From assembly GCA_018806985.1 (NCBI GenBank), contig JADANN010000380.1, forward strand, positions 1,924,501 through 1,988,500: 64,000 bases of DNA, given 5' to 3'. The DNA comes from Angiostrongylus vasorum (Eukaryota > Nematoda > Chromadorea > Rhabditida > Metastrongylidae). Position 1 is the stretch's first letter. The number at the start of each line of letters is the position of its first letter. The notes under the pieces were generated by a model, which saw nothing but the letters and a program-made list of their open reading frames with translations, did not search any database and had not been told where the DNA came from. Position numbers and translations under genes: made by a program. Below are positions 52,681 through 63,624 of this stretch, piece after piece.

Positions 52681-55600
52681 CTTGCACGGTGTTTTTCCTG
52701 GTGGACACTGTTCAACGTCGTGTTCTTTTCTTGCTTTTTTCTTCTCTGACATCAGTGAAACATCTCCGACTTCCCGTTTTCTCCCATTTGAAGTCGAGCA
52801 TTCAACCCTCGTATCCATTGATTCCGTACTGGTCTCCTCTGCTTTTTCAAGATCATCTTGATCTAGCACTTTCCTCACGTACAGTGGCGTCTCATCTTCG
52901 TATGAGTGGTCAATATCGCTTTTAGTTTTCGAGCACTCGTACAGCCTCTGAAAATTAGACCACTTATGTTTGTGAAAAGAAAAACTGTGTGACATATTAT
53001 AGCAAGACTGATAACACATTGTCAATCACGGCAACGACAGATGCTTCTTATTTTTAACTATAAAACAAGAAGAACTCAAGCCCTTGCGAAAACAACCGTG
53101 AAATCGTGGAGGTGACTGAGTGCATACGTGGGCTACACAAGGAAGTGGCACATCGATGCAGCAAGCCAGCTGTTTATCCACCCAGACAAGTTTGGTACAA
53201 AGAGATAAGGCGTAGGGTCGAACCAACCACTGAGATTGTATTATAGGGCACTCTCTAGCCAGCACGCAACGTGTGCCCCTACAGGAACGATTTCATATAA
53301 AGGAAACATGTCAAGAGACATGAAGGATTTTCTATGACTTCAAAAAAGCGAATTTCAGACAAACTTTAAATGAAAACGAAGTATTGAAAAAACATGAAGG
53401 AATGAAAAAAATTCAAAAACACTACGATAAAAAATGCAAAAGAGATTTGAGTACCTTTATTGGGTAGCTTCGAATTCTTTCATATAATGCGTCCACGACA
53501 AAAGAATAGAAGGATTTAGCAAAACTTTTTCATCATGTCGCAACCAAAACATGGAAATCTGTGACTTATTTAGATAACCTTGGAAGCTTTTAAAATCTCT
53601 CTAAAATGCTGTTACTTCCGCACACAGCTTTTACTCCAGCTTAACGGTTACGGCAAAATTCTTTAAAAACATCTTAGGAACCTAAAAAACGTTTAAAAAA
53701 AACCTTAAAACAATTATGAGCTACAAATCGAAAAAAATGAAAGATTAGGAAGAAATTAGTTCCATTGCAAAACAATAAGAATAACCTTCAGCTCGGAGAG
53801 ACTGGTGGCGGTCTTCCAGTCCTTGTCATTCCTGATGCGTGTCACACGTGGAAATCGAATAGAAATGCCATCTGAGGAGTGCTTGTCTGATTTTGAGAAT
53901 TCAGCGCCTAAAAGAAGAAACACACTTCGAGGAGTATGAACCATTCCACAACTACTAGGTTGTTTGGAAATCAATGCACGATTTGTTATTTCATCTTCCT
54001 TGTACATGTCTTAGCAACAATTTTTTTCGAACCCTGTACTATTACATATAAATGCACACGTTATTTAATGCCCTTTCGTTCTACACAGCTGAATTATAAT
54101 GAAAACTGTATGTATTTTCTTACGAACTGCCTTCTTCTAGCCGATGCGAGGTTGGTGTAGATGTTCTTATTGTTGTTGTTGTAAGAACATCAAAACAGTG
54201 ATCAACATCCCTCGTGAACGACACACGGGTGGTCCAACGGCAAGGCTCTGTGGAAGGCGAAGTCGCCGAAACGTCATCCATTGAACAACGACAACAACTA
54301 TAAGAACATCTGTACCAACTTCGAGTCGGCTAAAAAAAAGGGCAGTTCGTAATAACATATATACAGAGATACATCGATTATTATGCAGAGGTTTAGAGAA
54401 AGCCGATCTTTTGAGTTGTAAAAAAAACTGAAAATAAAAATGAATTCTGATGAGAACTGAATTTCTAACAAGTTTTTTTAACGTTAGAATTTTAGATGTC
54501 AAAAAAGCAATTTCGACAAGCTTTTCTTCTACATGATCCGTCTTTACAATCTACTGTTCCGATCTTCTTGCATTAGAATCGTTCCCCTCCATCCATCTTC
54601 CACGAAGGCTTTCAAACTTTTGCGTATGGTTTCATCTGATGCTTAATGAGTCTCGACTTCGTTATATTTTTTGAATACTTATTCACTCGCTTCTCCCTGT
54701 ATCCTTAGCCTGGATAGCCGAGAGCGTAGTAATGTGGATCTGGAACACTGAGTTGGTCCTGAGTAAGTCTTGCACCAATTTCAGGACCCCGTACGAATGA
54801 GAGGCTTAGCGAGCCCAATGGCGGGTTGAAGCAGCACCGCTTTGAACGGCATCATTGACACCACCTGGTCTATATTTCGACAGATCCGTATTTAAAAATT
54901 CAAACTCGGACCCAATCCAGCATACTGGATTGCTTATTATAGATTGATAGCATATTTCTTCTACCTAAAAGGGCGTATGTAGCGCAGTAGTCGGAGGCCC
55001 CTGCAATACACACGGGATCGATCTCCGCGCCCCCCGATCCACCAAGCCCATTTTCCCTCCGGGGTCAGCAAATTGGTACCTTGTCTGGGAGGATAGCAGC
55101 ACTGGCTCGATAAATCGGTAGACCAGCGTGGGTTACTGTAAAGGCAAGATATACATTCAATCATCTCCAACGATGCCTAATGAAGTCGAATGCATAGCGC
55201 ATCCCACGAGGATATATCAACGCCGAGAACTTTGTCCTTTATCTTAACCTTTTTATTTACTGCTTATTCTTTTTAACGGCAGGGTATGTTGCGAAATATA
55301 AATTCTGTAATGCTGAGATATTTGCAAAACTCCGGACCGCAGGTGTCTGCGGTAGGGAACGAACGCGCTATTGTCCTTTACGGGGAGTAACGCGTTCACC
55401 ACCACACCATGCGGGTCCTTCCTTCCGCCTCTCTCTCAACTAGTTCTATCGATTTGTCCTTTATCCTTTTATTTCTTCTACCGAGAACTTTCGCAGTGGC
55501 TTTGCCAATGATGACCTTCTCGGTGTCATCTTCCTTGTAGTCATTCTCGAAGTTGATATAGAATGTCTTGATATTATCTTTATATCGTTACGACGTCATA

Positions 55601-58600
55601 GCACACGGTGCAGGCATCGAAGACTATCTACAGTGAAATTTCGCTGTTATGTGCTCGTTCTGCCAGGCGGTCGTTCCGATTAATCGTAACGTCAGATCTC
55701 TCAAACCCAAACTTTGGTAATTAAACCTCTATATATAATATGAATACAACAATCGCGCAATGAAATTCAAAAATGTGTGCACAGTATCAGTAGCAGCGGT
55801 TCAGGTGAAGTAGTATACGCAAGAAATTGCACCAACAATAATGTAGTGGGTCATGGAGTAGCTGTATGAGTCATAAAGTTTAAATACAGATACTGCATAC
55901 GAGAATAAATAGCTTATCAACTATAGTCTGCTTCATTAGATAGAAAAGCAAAGTGTACTAATAAGATAAGCATACACTTAATATAAGAGACTTATGGAAA
56001 GATGAAAGACAAAAAGACCTTCACGGAGAATGTGCTCTATACTCCCACCCGGCTTAAGATGCTGGCTTAGGTTGCAAATTTCGCTAAGAGATAAGAGTAT
56101 TCCAGTATACAAGAATTATAAGGGGTATGTGGAAACACAAGAATGAGAAATGAAGGATTAAATCATGTAAAGCAAGAGACAATATAATTTTTTGCGCGTT
56201 ACCTGTCCTATCTAGCGGGCTTTGTTGGTCGATTTATCGCCACTATCAAGGCTGATATTAACCAATGTTCTTTCAATGGCAAACGTTCGATTCTGGACAT
56301 TATTTATTCGAAGGAATCGATGTTCAGCCAGCTTCGCATTCTCTACTCTAACGTTTCAAGAAACAGTTCTTTACTAATATCACAAACACCGCATAATCGG
56401 AGGTCTGTTCTCATTTTGCTACGTCCAAAATGTTGTATACTATTCTGTTAATGTGCAGCATTATACTTTCATCTGAAGTCTCTACTGTAGGCGTGCCCTA
56501 TCTTCATAATCATTTCAGATTTAGGCAGCCTAGAATGCACAGTGACATTGTAGCAGTACTTCAATCATTGACCCACATGACACTGTAGCAGAATATCTTT
56601 GAAGTCAACAGGACGAAGTTGTTTCTATTATTTGTAGTGGAAGATATCTATGCATAGGTTAAGGGAGTGGATGTGATCCTAAATAGCTTGCACTGCCCTG
56701 TGCTTACCAGATTAGACATACAGTTTATTTGTTACAGACGACTCTAAACCATCTCTTGTGCGCTTTTTCAGACACATAATACTTGACAGAATCAAGGTAT
56801 TGGTTATATTGAGACCAAGTCTTGAAACCGCTTAAATTTGAGTGTAAGGATAACATCGCTCTCTGTCCATACTTAAATTCTATTAGTCACATGGACATGA
56901 CATGTTTCCTAAAAACTACTTCATTTCATCAATATTAAATTTAAAATTGACTTATATACGTTCAAATCATATTAATCTTGAGTGATACGACTATAATTCA
57001 CACAAACTTTTTGCTATTAATCTTGGCACTGGTCAAATAATTCTTTTTGTTCTTGCTGAGCGAACACGAGGTGTTACCTTATCGTCCATTCCGGTAAAGC
57101 TGACGTTTCGGCAGTACCGCCTTCTTCAGAGCCAACTATTCTCGTTCAAAGGTAAGCGTTATCGGAATAAAGGATGAAAGTAAAAGCTCGTGTTCGCTCA
57201 ACAAGGACATAAAGAATTATTTGATCAATGCCGAGGTTGACAGGAGGTCCGTCGTGGGAATTAGTACAAGACGTGCCAGCAAGATACTTCCGACTTGTAA
57301 AAAAAAGCATTGTCACTGAGACAAAAGAAAGTCTTAGCTGAACAGAAAATACTTTTTTCTCCGAGCTGCCTACAAAACCAAGTCGTGATGAAGTTCATAA
57401 AGCAAAAGCGACTTCACGAGATGTGCGGTCAACCACAGGATAACCAACAAGTACGAGACGTCTAAATGGAACGACTTCGAGCTGCACTACGAACCAAGCA
57501 GAATGAAATGTTCGCCAGAATGAAGAAGTATGTGAAAAAGAAACACTTTTGTGGTTCCTTTGCCAGAATAAAGGATGAATCAACAAACACACCGTCGCTC
57601 AACGTGAACATAGAAAATCATCTGGTACGACTACAGTCTGAGATATTTACTAGCATAAAAATTTGGTTGAAAATATTTCCATCCACACTGCCGAAATTCA
57701 CGGAGATTAAACTACTACGTTTGTATATAAGCATTCATATTATCACTATACCTTTAATCACTATGAGTTTTCCGGTCTCCCATTTCCAATAAAACCTTGT
57801 TTTCGACCAACGAATGCTGATCAATACATGGGTGTTGCACTGCTTCCTCTTTGTCGACCTTATTTCCACGTATGGCTTTCCACGTGCGAATTTTAGAATT
57901 TCAGAAGAAAAAAAGTTAAATAATGTCGTACCTGTGATTTCCCACACAGGAGCATTTTCTGGATCAACAATCACGAAATCTGGCACCAGGCTGCGGGAAC
58001 ACCTTAACCATTTCGGTAGACGATCGTAGTCACGGTCAATACGAGTCACCTGTGATAGGTCCTACAATTCTGACCTCTCCATATAAGTCGTGAAAACAGT
58101 ATGGTAGTTCGGCAAACTTGGTAATCTTGGTTTAAACTACTGAACCAACTTAAGCACCTTGTTTCTCAATTCTTCATTAATTGCATCTAGATCGTCGTCT
58201 GAGTGGCCATTACCACATTTCGTCACTGTACGATAACTGTTCGATTCTGAGTCGTAGACGCCCATCAGGAATACTGACATTGTACCTCCTGACAGTAACA
58301 AAAAAAAGATGGCTATAGTAAAGCGGTTGTTAAAACGGAACACTTTAACTATATAAAGATGTAAGCACAAACATATAAATGGATGTTTGATTATTTTATT
58401 TTACATGACCTATCATCACACCTACTATGGGGCTCTGGAGCACTCTTGCAGTCGATTCGTTTTCCTCGCATTCATCGTCCACAGTGGTCTTAGAACATTT
58501 CGCGCGTTGTTCTGGTTGCTTCTTGAGGACTTCGTCTTCTTTATGAATGCTAGTCAACTCGATTCTCTTTTCAATCTTGGACAGAGCCGAGCTAGACGTT

Positions 58601-61600
58601 CCCTTGTTGATTCCATATGAATACTTTAAATTGTAAAGTTTCCAGAATTTGCAACCCCAAATTGTGTGCGAGAAGTGTATTTGAGTGTGTGTGAGATTTT
58701 AGAGTGAATAAAAAATTGATGTTGAGATGTTTGCAAAACTTGGACCCCAGACCAGACCGAACCATTACCTTTTTCCGCAGGCTCACGTGTTACGCGTTAC
58801 GCACAGCACCACTGAGGCCTTCATTCAGCCTTTCTCTCAGGCAGTCTTTTAGCCTAACGATGCCATAAGCAATCATTCGTCAACGGGAATGATCTAAGGA
58901 GCACAAATCGGCATTAAATCCGGTGAAGCTGTGGCTGTAGACGGAATCATAATTTATAACTTTCATCTATTGCCCATTATGTTTCCGCGGCAGGGTATTA
59001 TGTGAAATACAACTATAATGATGCTGAGATATTTTGGCATTATACCCAGTTAAGCTGAAATTGTACAAAACATTGACCCAAGGCCAGATAGAACGGCGAC
59101 CACCGTTTCTGGGGACTCAATTGTTCCGCAAGGTACTAGAGGCCCTCGTTCGAGGGAATTCGAGGAGAATTCCCATTGACAGGTGATTGCTAAAGCACCG
59201 TTAGGCTAAGAAGACTGGCTGAGAGAAAGGAATAAATATTTACGGACTAACGGAAACAACCGGAATATAGCATTGGATAGAAATTGCCAGCTGTAAAAAA
59301 TTAATGAAAAGGAAGTGAATTAAAATATAATACAACGTCTACAACAGTGAAAAAATGTGAGAATAAGAGTTGAGGTTTTCTAGTTTTCAAAGACACGGGT
59401 TTTGCGAACACATTAATGAATAGTTATTGTATAGATATGCAGTCCCTTAACGTATTATGAATACGTCTGTGGGAGTCTTCTCAATAATTCACCGCTTTCT
59501 CCTGGTGACAAAGTGTGGCCACATCCCGAACCTCAATGACCAAATACGGTAGACATGTTAGTACTTGCCGCTGGATTCAAAATGCACGAATGAGCTCGTC
59601 AAAAGGTCTCTTGTAATTTATCAAATGTAGAATACAGATTTTATCTGCCGACGTCTGCCACAACATCTGTGTAGGATGGATTATACAATGATTACAAAAG
59701 TGCAATGGAGAAAAAATAGGGCAAAAATAAGTCATCGAAAAGAAGCTGTTTTGCATAAAACGTATGAGTGATCTGTGGCATATGTTAGCGAAACATAAGA
59801 ACCCAGAATTCCAAGAAAAAACATGGGAAAAATGTATGGAGAAACATCAAGGATAGGTGGAATGTGGAAATGTCGAATAACAATAGCAAAAAATTCCAAA
59901 CTGCATAGGAAAAGTGAACTGTGGAGCGAAAAGTTCAGACAGAAGGGGTTTTAAATCTTTGAGGAATAACGCATTAATTACAACTGATGATTGGAAGCGC
60001 AAGCCGGTCTTGAAATCCTGTGCACACTCAAGTGTGAGCTTTCAAGGGGTTGAGGTGACCGGTAGCAGCTGATTTCAATTCAAAGCTCAGGCCGCGAGAA
60101 ATTAGGCGTTGGTTCATTGGCCGCGACATAAAACTACTCATCGCGAACGACATAGAGTACGATGAGTTCATTTTGCTTGACCACTATGTAAGCACTATTC
60201 TTTGCTTGTTAACAAACAAGATTAAGGCGAACCTTTATTGCCAGTTCCAAAGTATGCTCCAAGAACAAGAAGATCAGCCGTGTCGGCCATTCGTCCGTCC
60301 TCTAAGTAGTCCTTCTTTACCTTCAGCCAGTGTCGTTTTCCTGGCTCATAAATTGATTTAGTGTCCTAAAATATAGATTCGCATGTAACTACCATTTAAG
60401 ATTTAAGGAAAATAACATTGAATCATTTGAAAAGAACTGCTATTTCTTTACTTTTTAAGACAAGTCCTTCTAGACCTTCATCGATTGCTTTCCAAATCAT
60501 TGTCTTCAAAGTGCCGTTATCCTGGAAAAAGAACCTTTAATTTGAAAATTCACGGAAGGGAACTAATGTAAAATGCATTAACAATAAAATGCAGCTCGAA
60601 ATTAAGGATGGAAGCACATCACAGTGACCTACTCCATTGCGAATGAGTTGGTAGTTTGACATCACGACACGATTCTTAACTTCCATCATTTGGGATTCCA
60701 GCAATTTCTTTCGTTCTGATAAGGACCTAAACGGTCACATTTAGAGCCTTAACTGAACAATTGACTTTTTCATTTATAGTAAAATACGGAACTGATTACG
60801 ATTATGTCTATCAAACAATGGTTGAGAAACGCTAGAGTGTGGCAAATAACTCGAAATGATTTTAGAAAAAACTAAAGGAAATGTACTACTCAGCTTAGTA
60901 CGCAAATATTTATATACAGATCGATTGAGCGAGTAACATTCAACAGAAATGATACTTTAGTAAGGAATTCTTGAAATGGCTGCCAATAACATGCCTCATC
61001 ATCAGATCTTCATTATTGTATAGTAGAATATCGAACACGAACAAGCATACTGAAGCATCTTTGAACTAAAATAATCCATAACGTTCACAAGAATAAAATT
61101 CATATGTTCCTTCAACACTAAATAAATTTTAAACTGCAATGGACTACTTTGAAAATTCCAATTATGTTGCGGCAGCAGAAGCGACAATTTTCATGCACTT
61201 TTGTAGTACGTCGTACTTACTTACATGGATACTTCGATGGCCCGTCTTCATAGGTTGTGTGGGCCCAGCAAAAGTTCCACTTTTCAGGAGTTCTGCTGGT
61301 TTAGCTATTGTGCTTCCCTGGAGTCCCGAGATCAGTCAGGCCAGTCTGCTCCAAGTCTTCACCACCACAGGCAGTCGCCGCCCTTGTGGATCAGAGGGAG
61401 ATTTGCATCCATGCAACTAGTTTGGTACCAGGATGGTACTGGATCCCGGCATTGGTTTATTCCGTTAGGCTTCCTGTTGGAAACGCCGGACTCATTCTCA
61501 GCTTGGAAGACCTTGCCGCTTGGACGAACCGCCTCGCTGTACATCGCAGCCCGATACCCAGGAACACCTCCCAGCCACGATACGGAGATAAATCATTAGT

Positions 61601-62550
61601 AGGGGTATATCATATCTTTACATTTACTTGGTCCGTCTTCACATCGACTGTGCGGATCCGAGCACTCTTCGCATCCAATTCGTTTCCTCGGATCCATCTT
61701 CCAAGTTTTTTTTACGTACGGCTTCGGTTGCTGCTAGAGGATCTTTACTTCATCTTGAATGTCGTAGAATGCTGGTCGAGCATATCTCCCTGGTGTCCTG
61801 AGATAGCCGGCTAAAGCGTTTTCAATTGGATTGCAGACGGTAATTTTTTTCCAGACAAGTCCGGTACCAATTTCCCGAGCCCGGATGGATGAGAGGCTTG
61901 GTTGGCCCTGAGCTGAATCGAACTAGCAGTGTAACATCTTCTTCAATCTCATTCAGGGACATCTCAAACATACCGTTCTGCAACCTAATTTCGAGAAACT
62001 ATGCGAGTTTACATGAATTTCTTTTCAGTCTAAGATTACGATTATGTTAACAAGAAATGACCTTCTCTTTCTTATGTACACCCAACGTCCCAAACGGCAA
62101 CGGCTTACCCGTCGCATTGTCAACAAGCAGAACCCTGAAATATAATCATTTCACAGGCCTCAGAAATTAAGCTATTTATCTCAAAAGAGAAAGCAAAAAA
62201 CCTAGTGGGCCTGACAAAAATAAAAAACTAGACGTTCTAACCAAAACTGGAGGGACTCCATTAGTTCAAAACGCACCTCGGCATCAATTATCAACTCCGA
62301 CGCCTTAGGAAATGCCTTTGGTATGACATTCTCCAGGTGAGAAATCTTAAATTGCGTGCTTATAATGAATTATTAGGTCACTAAAAACATATCATACACT
62401 TAGACACATTTTTAGTCTATAAAGGACACATAGCTAAATAAGGACTACAGCTGACTTCAAAGAACGATGAAAAAGTTATTGCACCTTGTGATGTTGTACA
62501 GGCTTTAGGCTGCGAGAATAATACGAGTAAGAAGATCCGGCCTTGTGGAC
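52678..62550 (-). CDS. LIG3: DNA ligase III (ATP-dependent), 5' part beyond the right edge
   Basis: It seals nicks in base-excision and mitochondrial DNA repair. Minus-strand exons are 62485-62550, 62277-62345, 62062-62134, 60995-61065, 60633-60726, 60453-60521, 60233-60365, 58158-58288, 57932-58049, 53786-53907 and 52678-52947. Landmarks in order are SRSLKPVQHHK, IPKAFP, GKPLPFGTLGVHKKEK, FKDASVCLFVFDILLYN, SERKKLLESQMMEVKNRVVM, EGLEGLVLK, YEPGKRHWLKVKKDYLEDGR, MADTADLLVLGAYFG, MSVFLMGVYD, VPDFVIVDPENAPVWEITGA, DGISIRFPRVTRIRNDKDW and an acidic/basic linker. These match LIG3 rather than LIG1 or LIG4. The motif I Lys exon (KYDGER type) is not in the window. Two junctions are one base out of phase and one intron is GC-AG. 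The gene ends at TAA (52678-52680), or continues into a possible BRCT segment at 52240-52680. Confidence 0.88.
53096..53290 (-). repeat. Decayed family B SINE-like copy in a ligase III intron
   Basis: TGGAGGTGACTGAGTGCATA, CACCCAGACAAGTTTGGTAC, and CACGCAACGTGTGCCCC. The tail and much of the body are missing. Confidence 0.55.
54139..54332 (+). repeat. Hammerhead-core repeat variant with inverted ends
   Basis: The left end CCGATGCGAGGTTGGTGTAG and TGTTCTTATTGTTGTTGTTG mirror the right end CAACGACAACAACTATAAGA, then ATCTGTACCAACTTCGAGTC. The core reads CTGTGGAAGGCGAAGTCGCC followed by GAAACGTCATCC. Stem II, GAAA and ACGT-C are intact, but CTGANGA is CTGTGGA. It lies in the ligase III intron 53908-57931. 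Confidence 0.62.
54530..54865 (-). repeat. Decayed family C SINE-like copy in a ligase III intron
   Basis: CATCCATCTTCCACGAAGGC, the TATCCTTAGCCTGGATAGCC block, and GAGTAAGTCTTGCACCAATT then GGACCCCGTACGAATGAGAG, in reverse orientation. Confidence 0.6.
54963..55245 (+). repeat. Family B SINE-like copy in a ligase III intron
   Basis: GGGCGTATGTAGCGCAGTAG, ACACGGGATCGATCTCCGCG, CTCCGGGGTCAGCAAATTGG, and the tail GAACTTTGTCCTTTATCTT. A family A copy follows directly. Confidence 0.85.
55245..55455 (+). repeat. Family A copy in a ligase III intron
   Basis: TTTACTGCTTATTCTTTTTA, ACTCCGGACCGCAGGTGTCT and CACCACACCATGCGGGTCCT. It ends in CTAGTTCTATCGAT and is fused to the family B tail before it. 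Confidence 0.8.
55456..57050. other. Ligase III intron sequence, nothing recognised
   Basis: AT-rich, without repeats matching the families above and without ORFs bearing motifs. Confidence 0.4.
57055..57206 (-). repeat. Hammerhead-core repeat, copy 3 (core intact), inverted ends
   Basis: The minus strand reads CTGAAGA (57129-57123), stem II GGC/GCC with a GGTACT loop, GAAA, CGTC (57102), then AGC. GGCT before the core pairs with AGCT after it. The element is bounded by TGAGCGAACACGAG and CTCGTGTTCGCTCA, which are exact inverted repeats. It lies in the ligase III intron. Confidence 0.65.
58435..58625 (-). repeat. Partial family C SINE-like copy
   Basis: GCACTCTTGCAGTCGATTCG, CGCGCGTTGTTCTGGTTGCT, GAGGACTTCGTCTTCTTTAT, in reverse orientation. 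It lacks the head. It lies in the ligase III intron 58289-60232. Confidence 0.6.
58710..59235. repeat. Two diverged family A copies
   Basis: AATTGATGTTGAGATGTTTG with CAGGCTCACGTGTTACGCGT at 58716-58800, and a second start at 58960 (ACTTTCATCTATTGCCCATT). The second turns back on itself after GCTGAGATATTTTGGCATTA. Confidence 0.65.
59240..60232. other. Ligase III intron sequence, nothing recognised
   Basis: AT-rich with no repeat family match or coding signature. Confidence 0.4.
61235..61590 (-). repeat. Family D repeat, reverse, in a ligase III intron
   Basis: CCCGTCTTCATAGGTTGTGT, GCAGTCGCCGCCCTTGTGGA, CTCGCTGTACATCGCAGCCC, then CCAGCCACGATACGGAGATA: reverse complements of family D landmarks. 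Confidence 0.8.
61622..61935 (-). repeat. Family C SINE-like copy, reverse, in a ligase III intron
   Basis: CGTCTTCACATCGACTGTGC, GAATGCTGGTCGAGCATATC, GTCCTGAGATAGCCGGCTAA, CAGACAAGTCCGGTACCAAT, TGGATGAGAGGCTTGGTTGG. The tRNA-like head is decayed. Confidence 0.75.
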
Positions 62551-62931
62551 CTGAAATTTCATAAGTGGCGGTTTTAACATACTACTAGATTTAGAGCAAA
62601 AACCATAAATGATATAAAACTATGCAATATAATATGTCAACGTCAACCTATTTTGTCTGGATGAAATGGTTACTGTGGGATTTCACGGAGAAGACTATAT
62701 TAACAATAGTAATGATTACCGCAGTGATCTGCTTTACTACATGATAACATTTTCACCAAGATTTTCAATGTTGTGAATACAGCCATACTGGTGAACAGTG
62801 TAGTCATACTCAATGGATTGCTACCTCTAACATCATTTTTCTTTCACAATTCGCTATAAATTTCTCTGGTTTTCGAAAACCTGACTAATAGCCTGTTCAA
62901 AAACTACTAGCATCAGCTTAGTATTAAAAAA

Positions 62932-63213
62932 AGCATAAAGGATAAAGCTCTTGGCGTTGGTCAATCCCTGACGGATGTGACATGCATTCGACTTCATTAA
63001 GCATCGTTTGGAGGTGATTGAACTCATATCTGGCCTTCTCAGTGACTCGCGGTGGTCTACCGATGTATCGAGCTAGTGCTCTATCCTCCCAGACAAGTCT
63101 GGTACCAAACTGCCGACCCCAGAGGGATGCAAGGCTTGGTGAACCTGTAGCTCGGGGATCGATCCCATGTGTATATTGCAGGGCGCCTCCTACCACTGCC
63201 GCACATGTACCTT
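62932..63213 (-). repeat. Family B SINE-like copy
   Basis: AAGCATAAAGGATAAAGCTC, CAGACAAGTCTGGTACCAAA, GGGGATCGATCCCATGTG (complete B-box palindrome), and CCACTGCCGCACATG, all reversed. Confidence 0.85.
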
Positions 63214-63237
63214 AATATTACAATACGTAATAATCAT

Positions 63238-63620
63238 TCAGGGGAGGATAGCACAGTGGCAGTGATGTCCGTCATCACGAGCATGGCACTAGTTCAATTC
63301 CGCCCCGGTCCAATCAAGCCTTCCCAACCGCCCGGGGTCGGGAAATTCGTACCGGACATGTTTGCGAAAAAAATCACGGTCTGCAATCCAAATGGGAACA
63401 CTTCAGCTCGGCTATCTCAGCACTCCAGACAGAATTGCTCGACCAGTATTCTACGACATTCAAGATGAAATGGAAATCCTCAAGCAGCAATCGAAGCTAC
63501 ACGTAACGTTGGAAGGTCTTTGTGGACAATGGATGCGAGGGAACGAATTGAATGTGAGAAGTGCTGGGATTCACACAGCAGACGTGAAGGGTCAAATAAA
63601 ATAAAATAAATAAAAAAATA
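63238..63620 (+). repeat. Family C tRNA-derived SINE-like copy
   Basis: GGGGAGGATAGCACAGTGGC, TAGTTCAATTCCGCCCCGG, GGTCGGGAAATTCGTACCGG, body, tail AAATAAAATAAAATAAATAA. It stands about 25 nt from, and head to head with, the family B copy at 62932. Confidence 0.87.
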
Positions 63621-63624
63621 ATAA

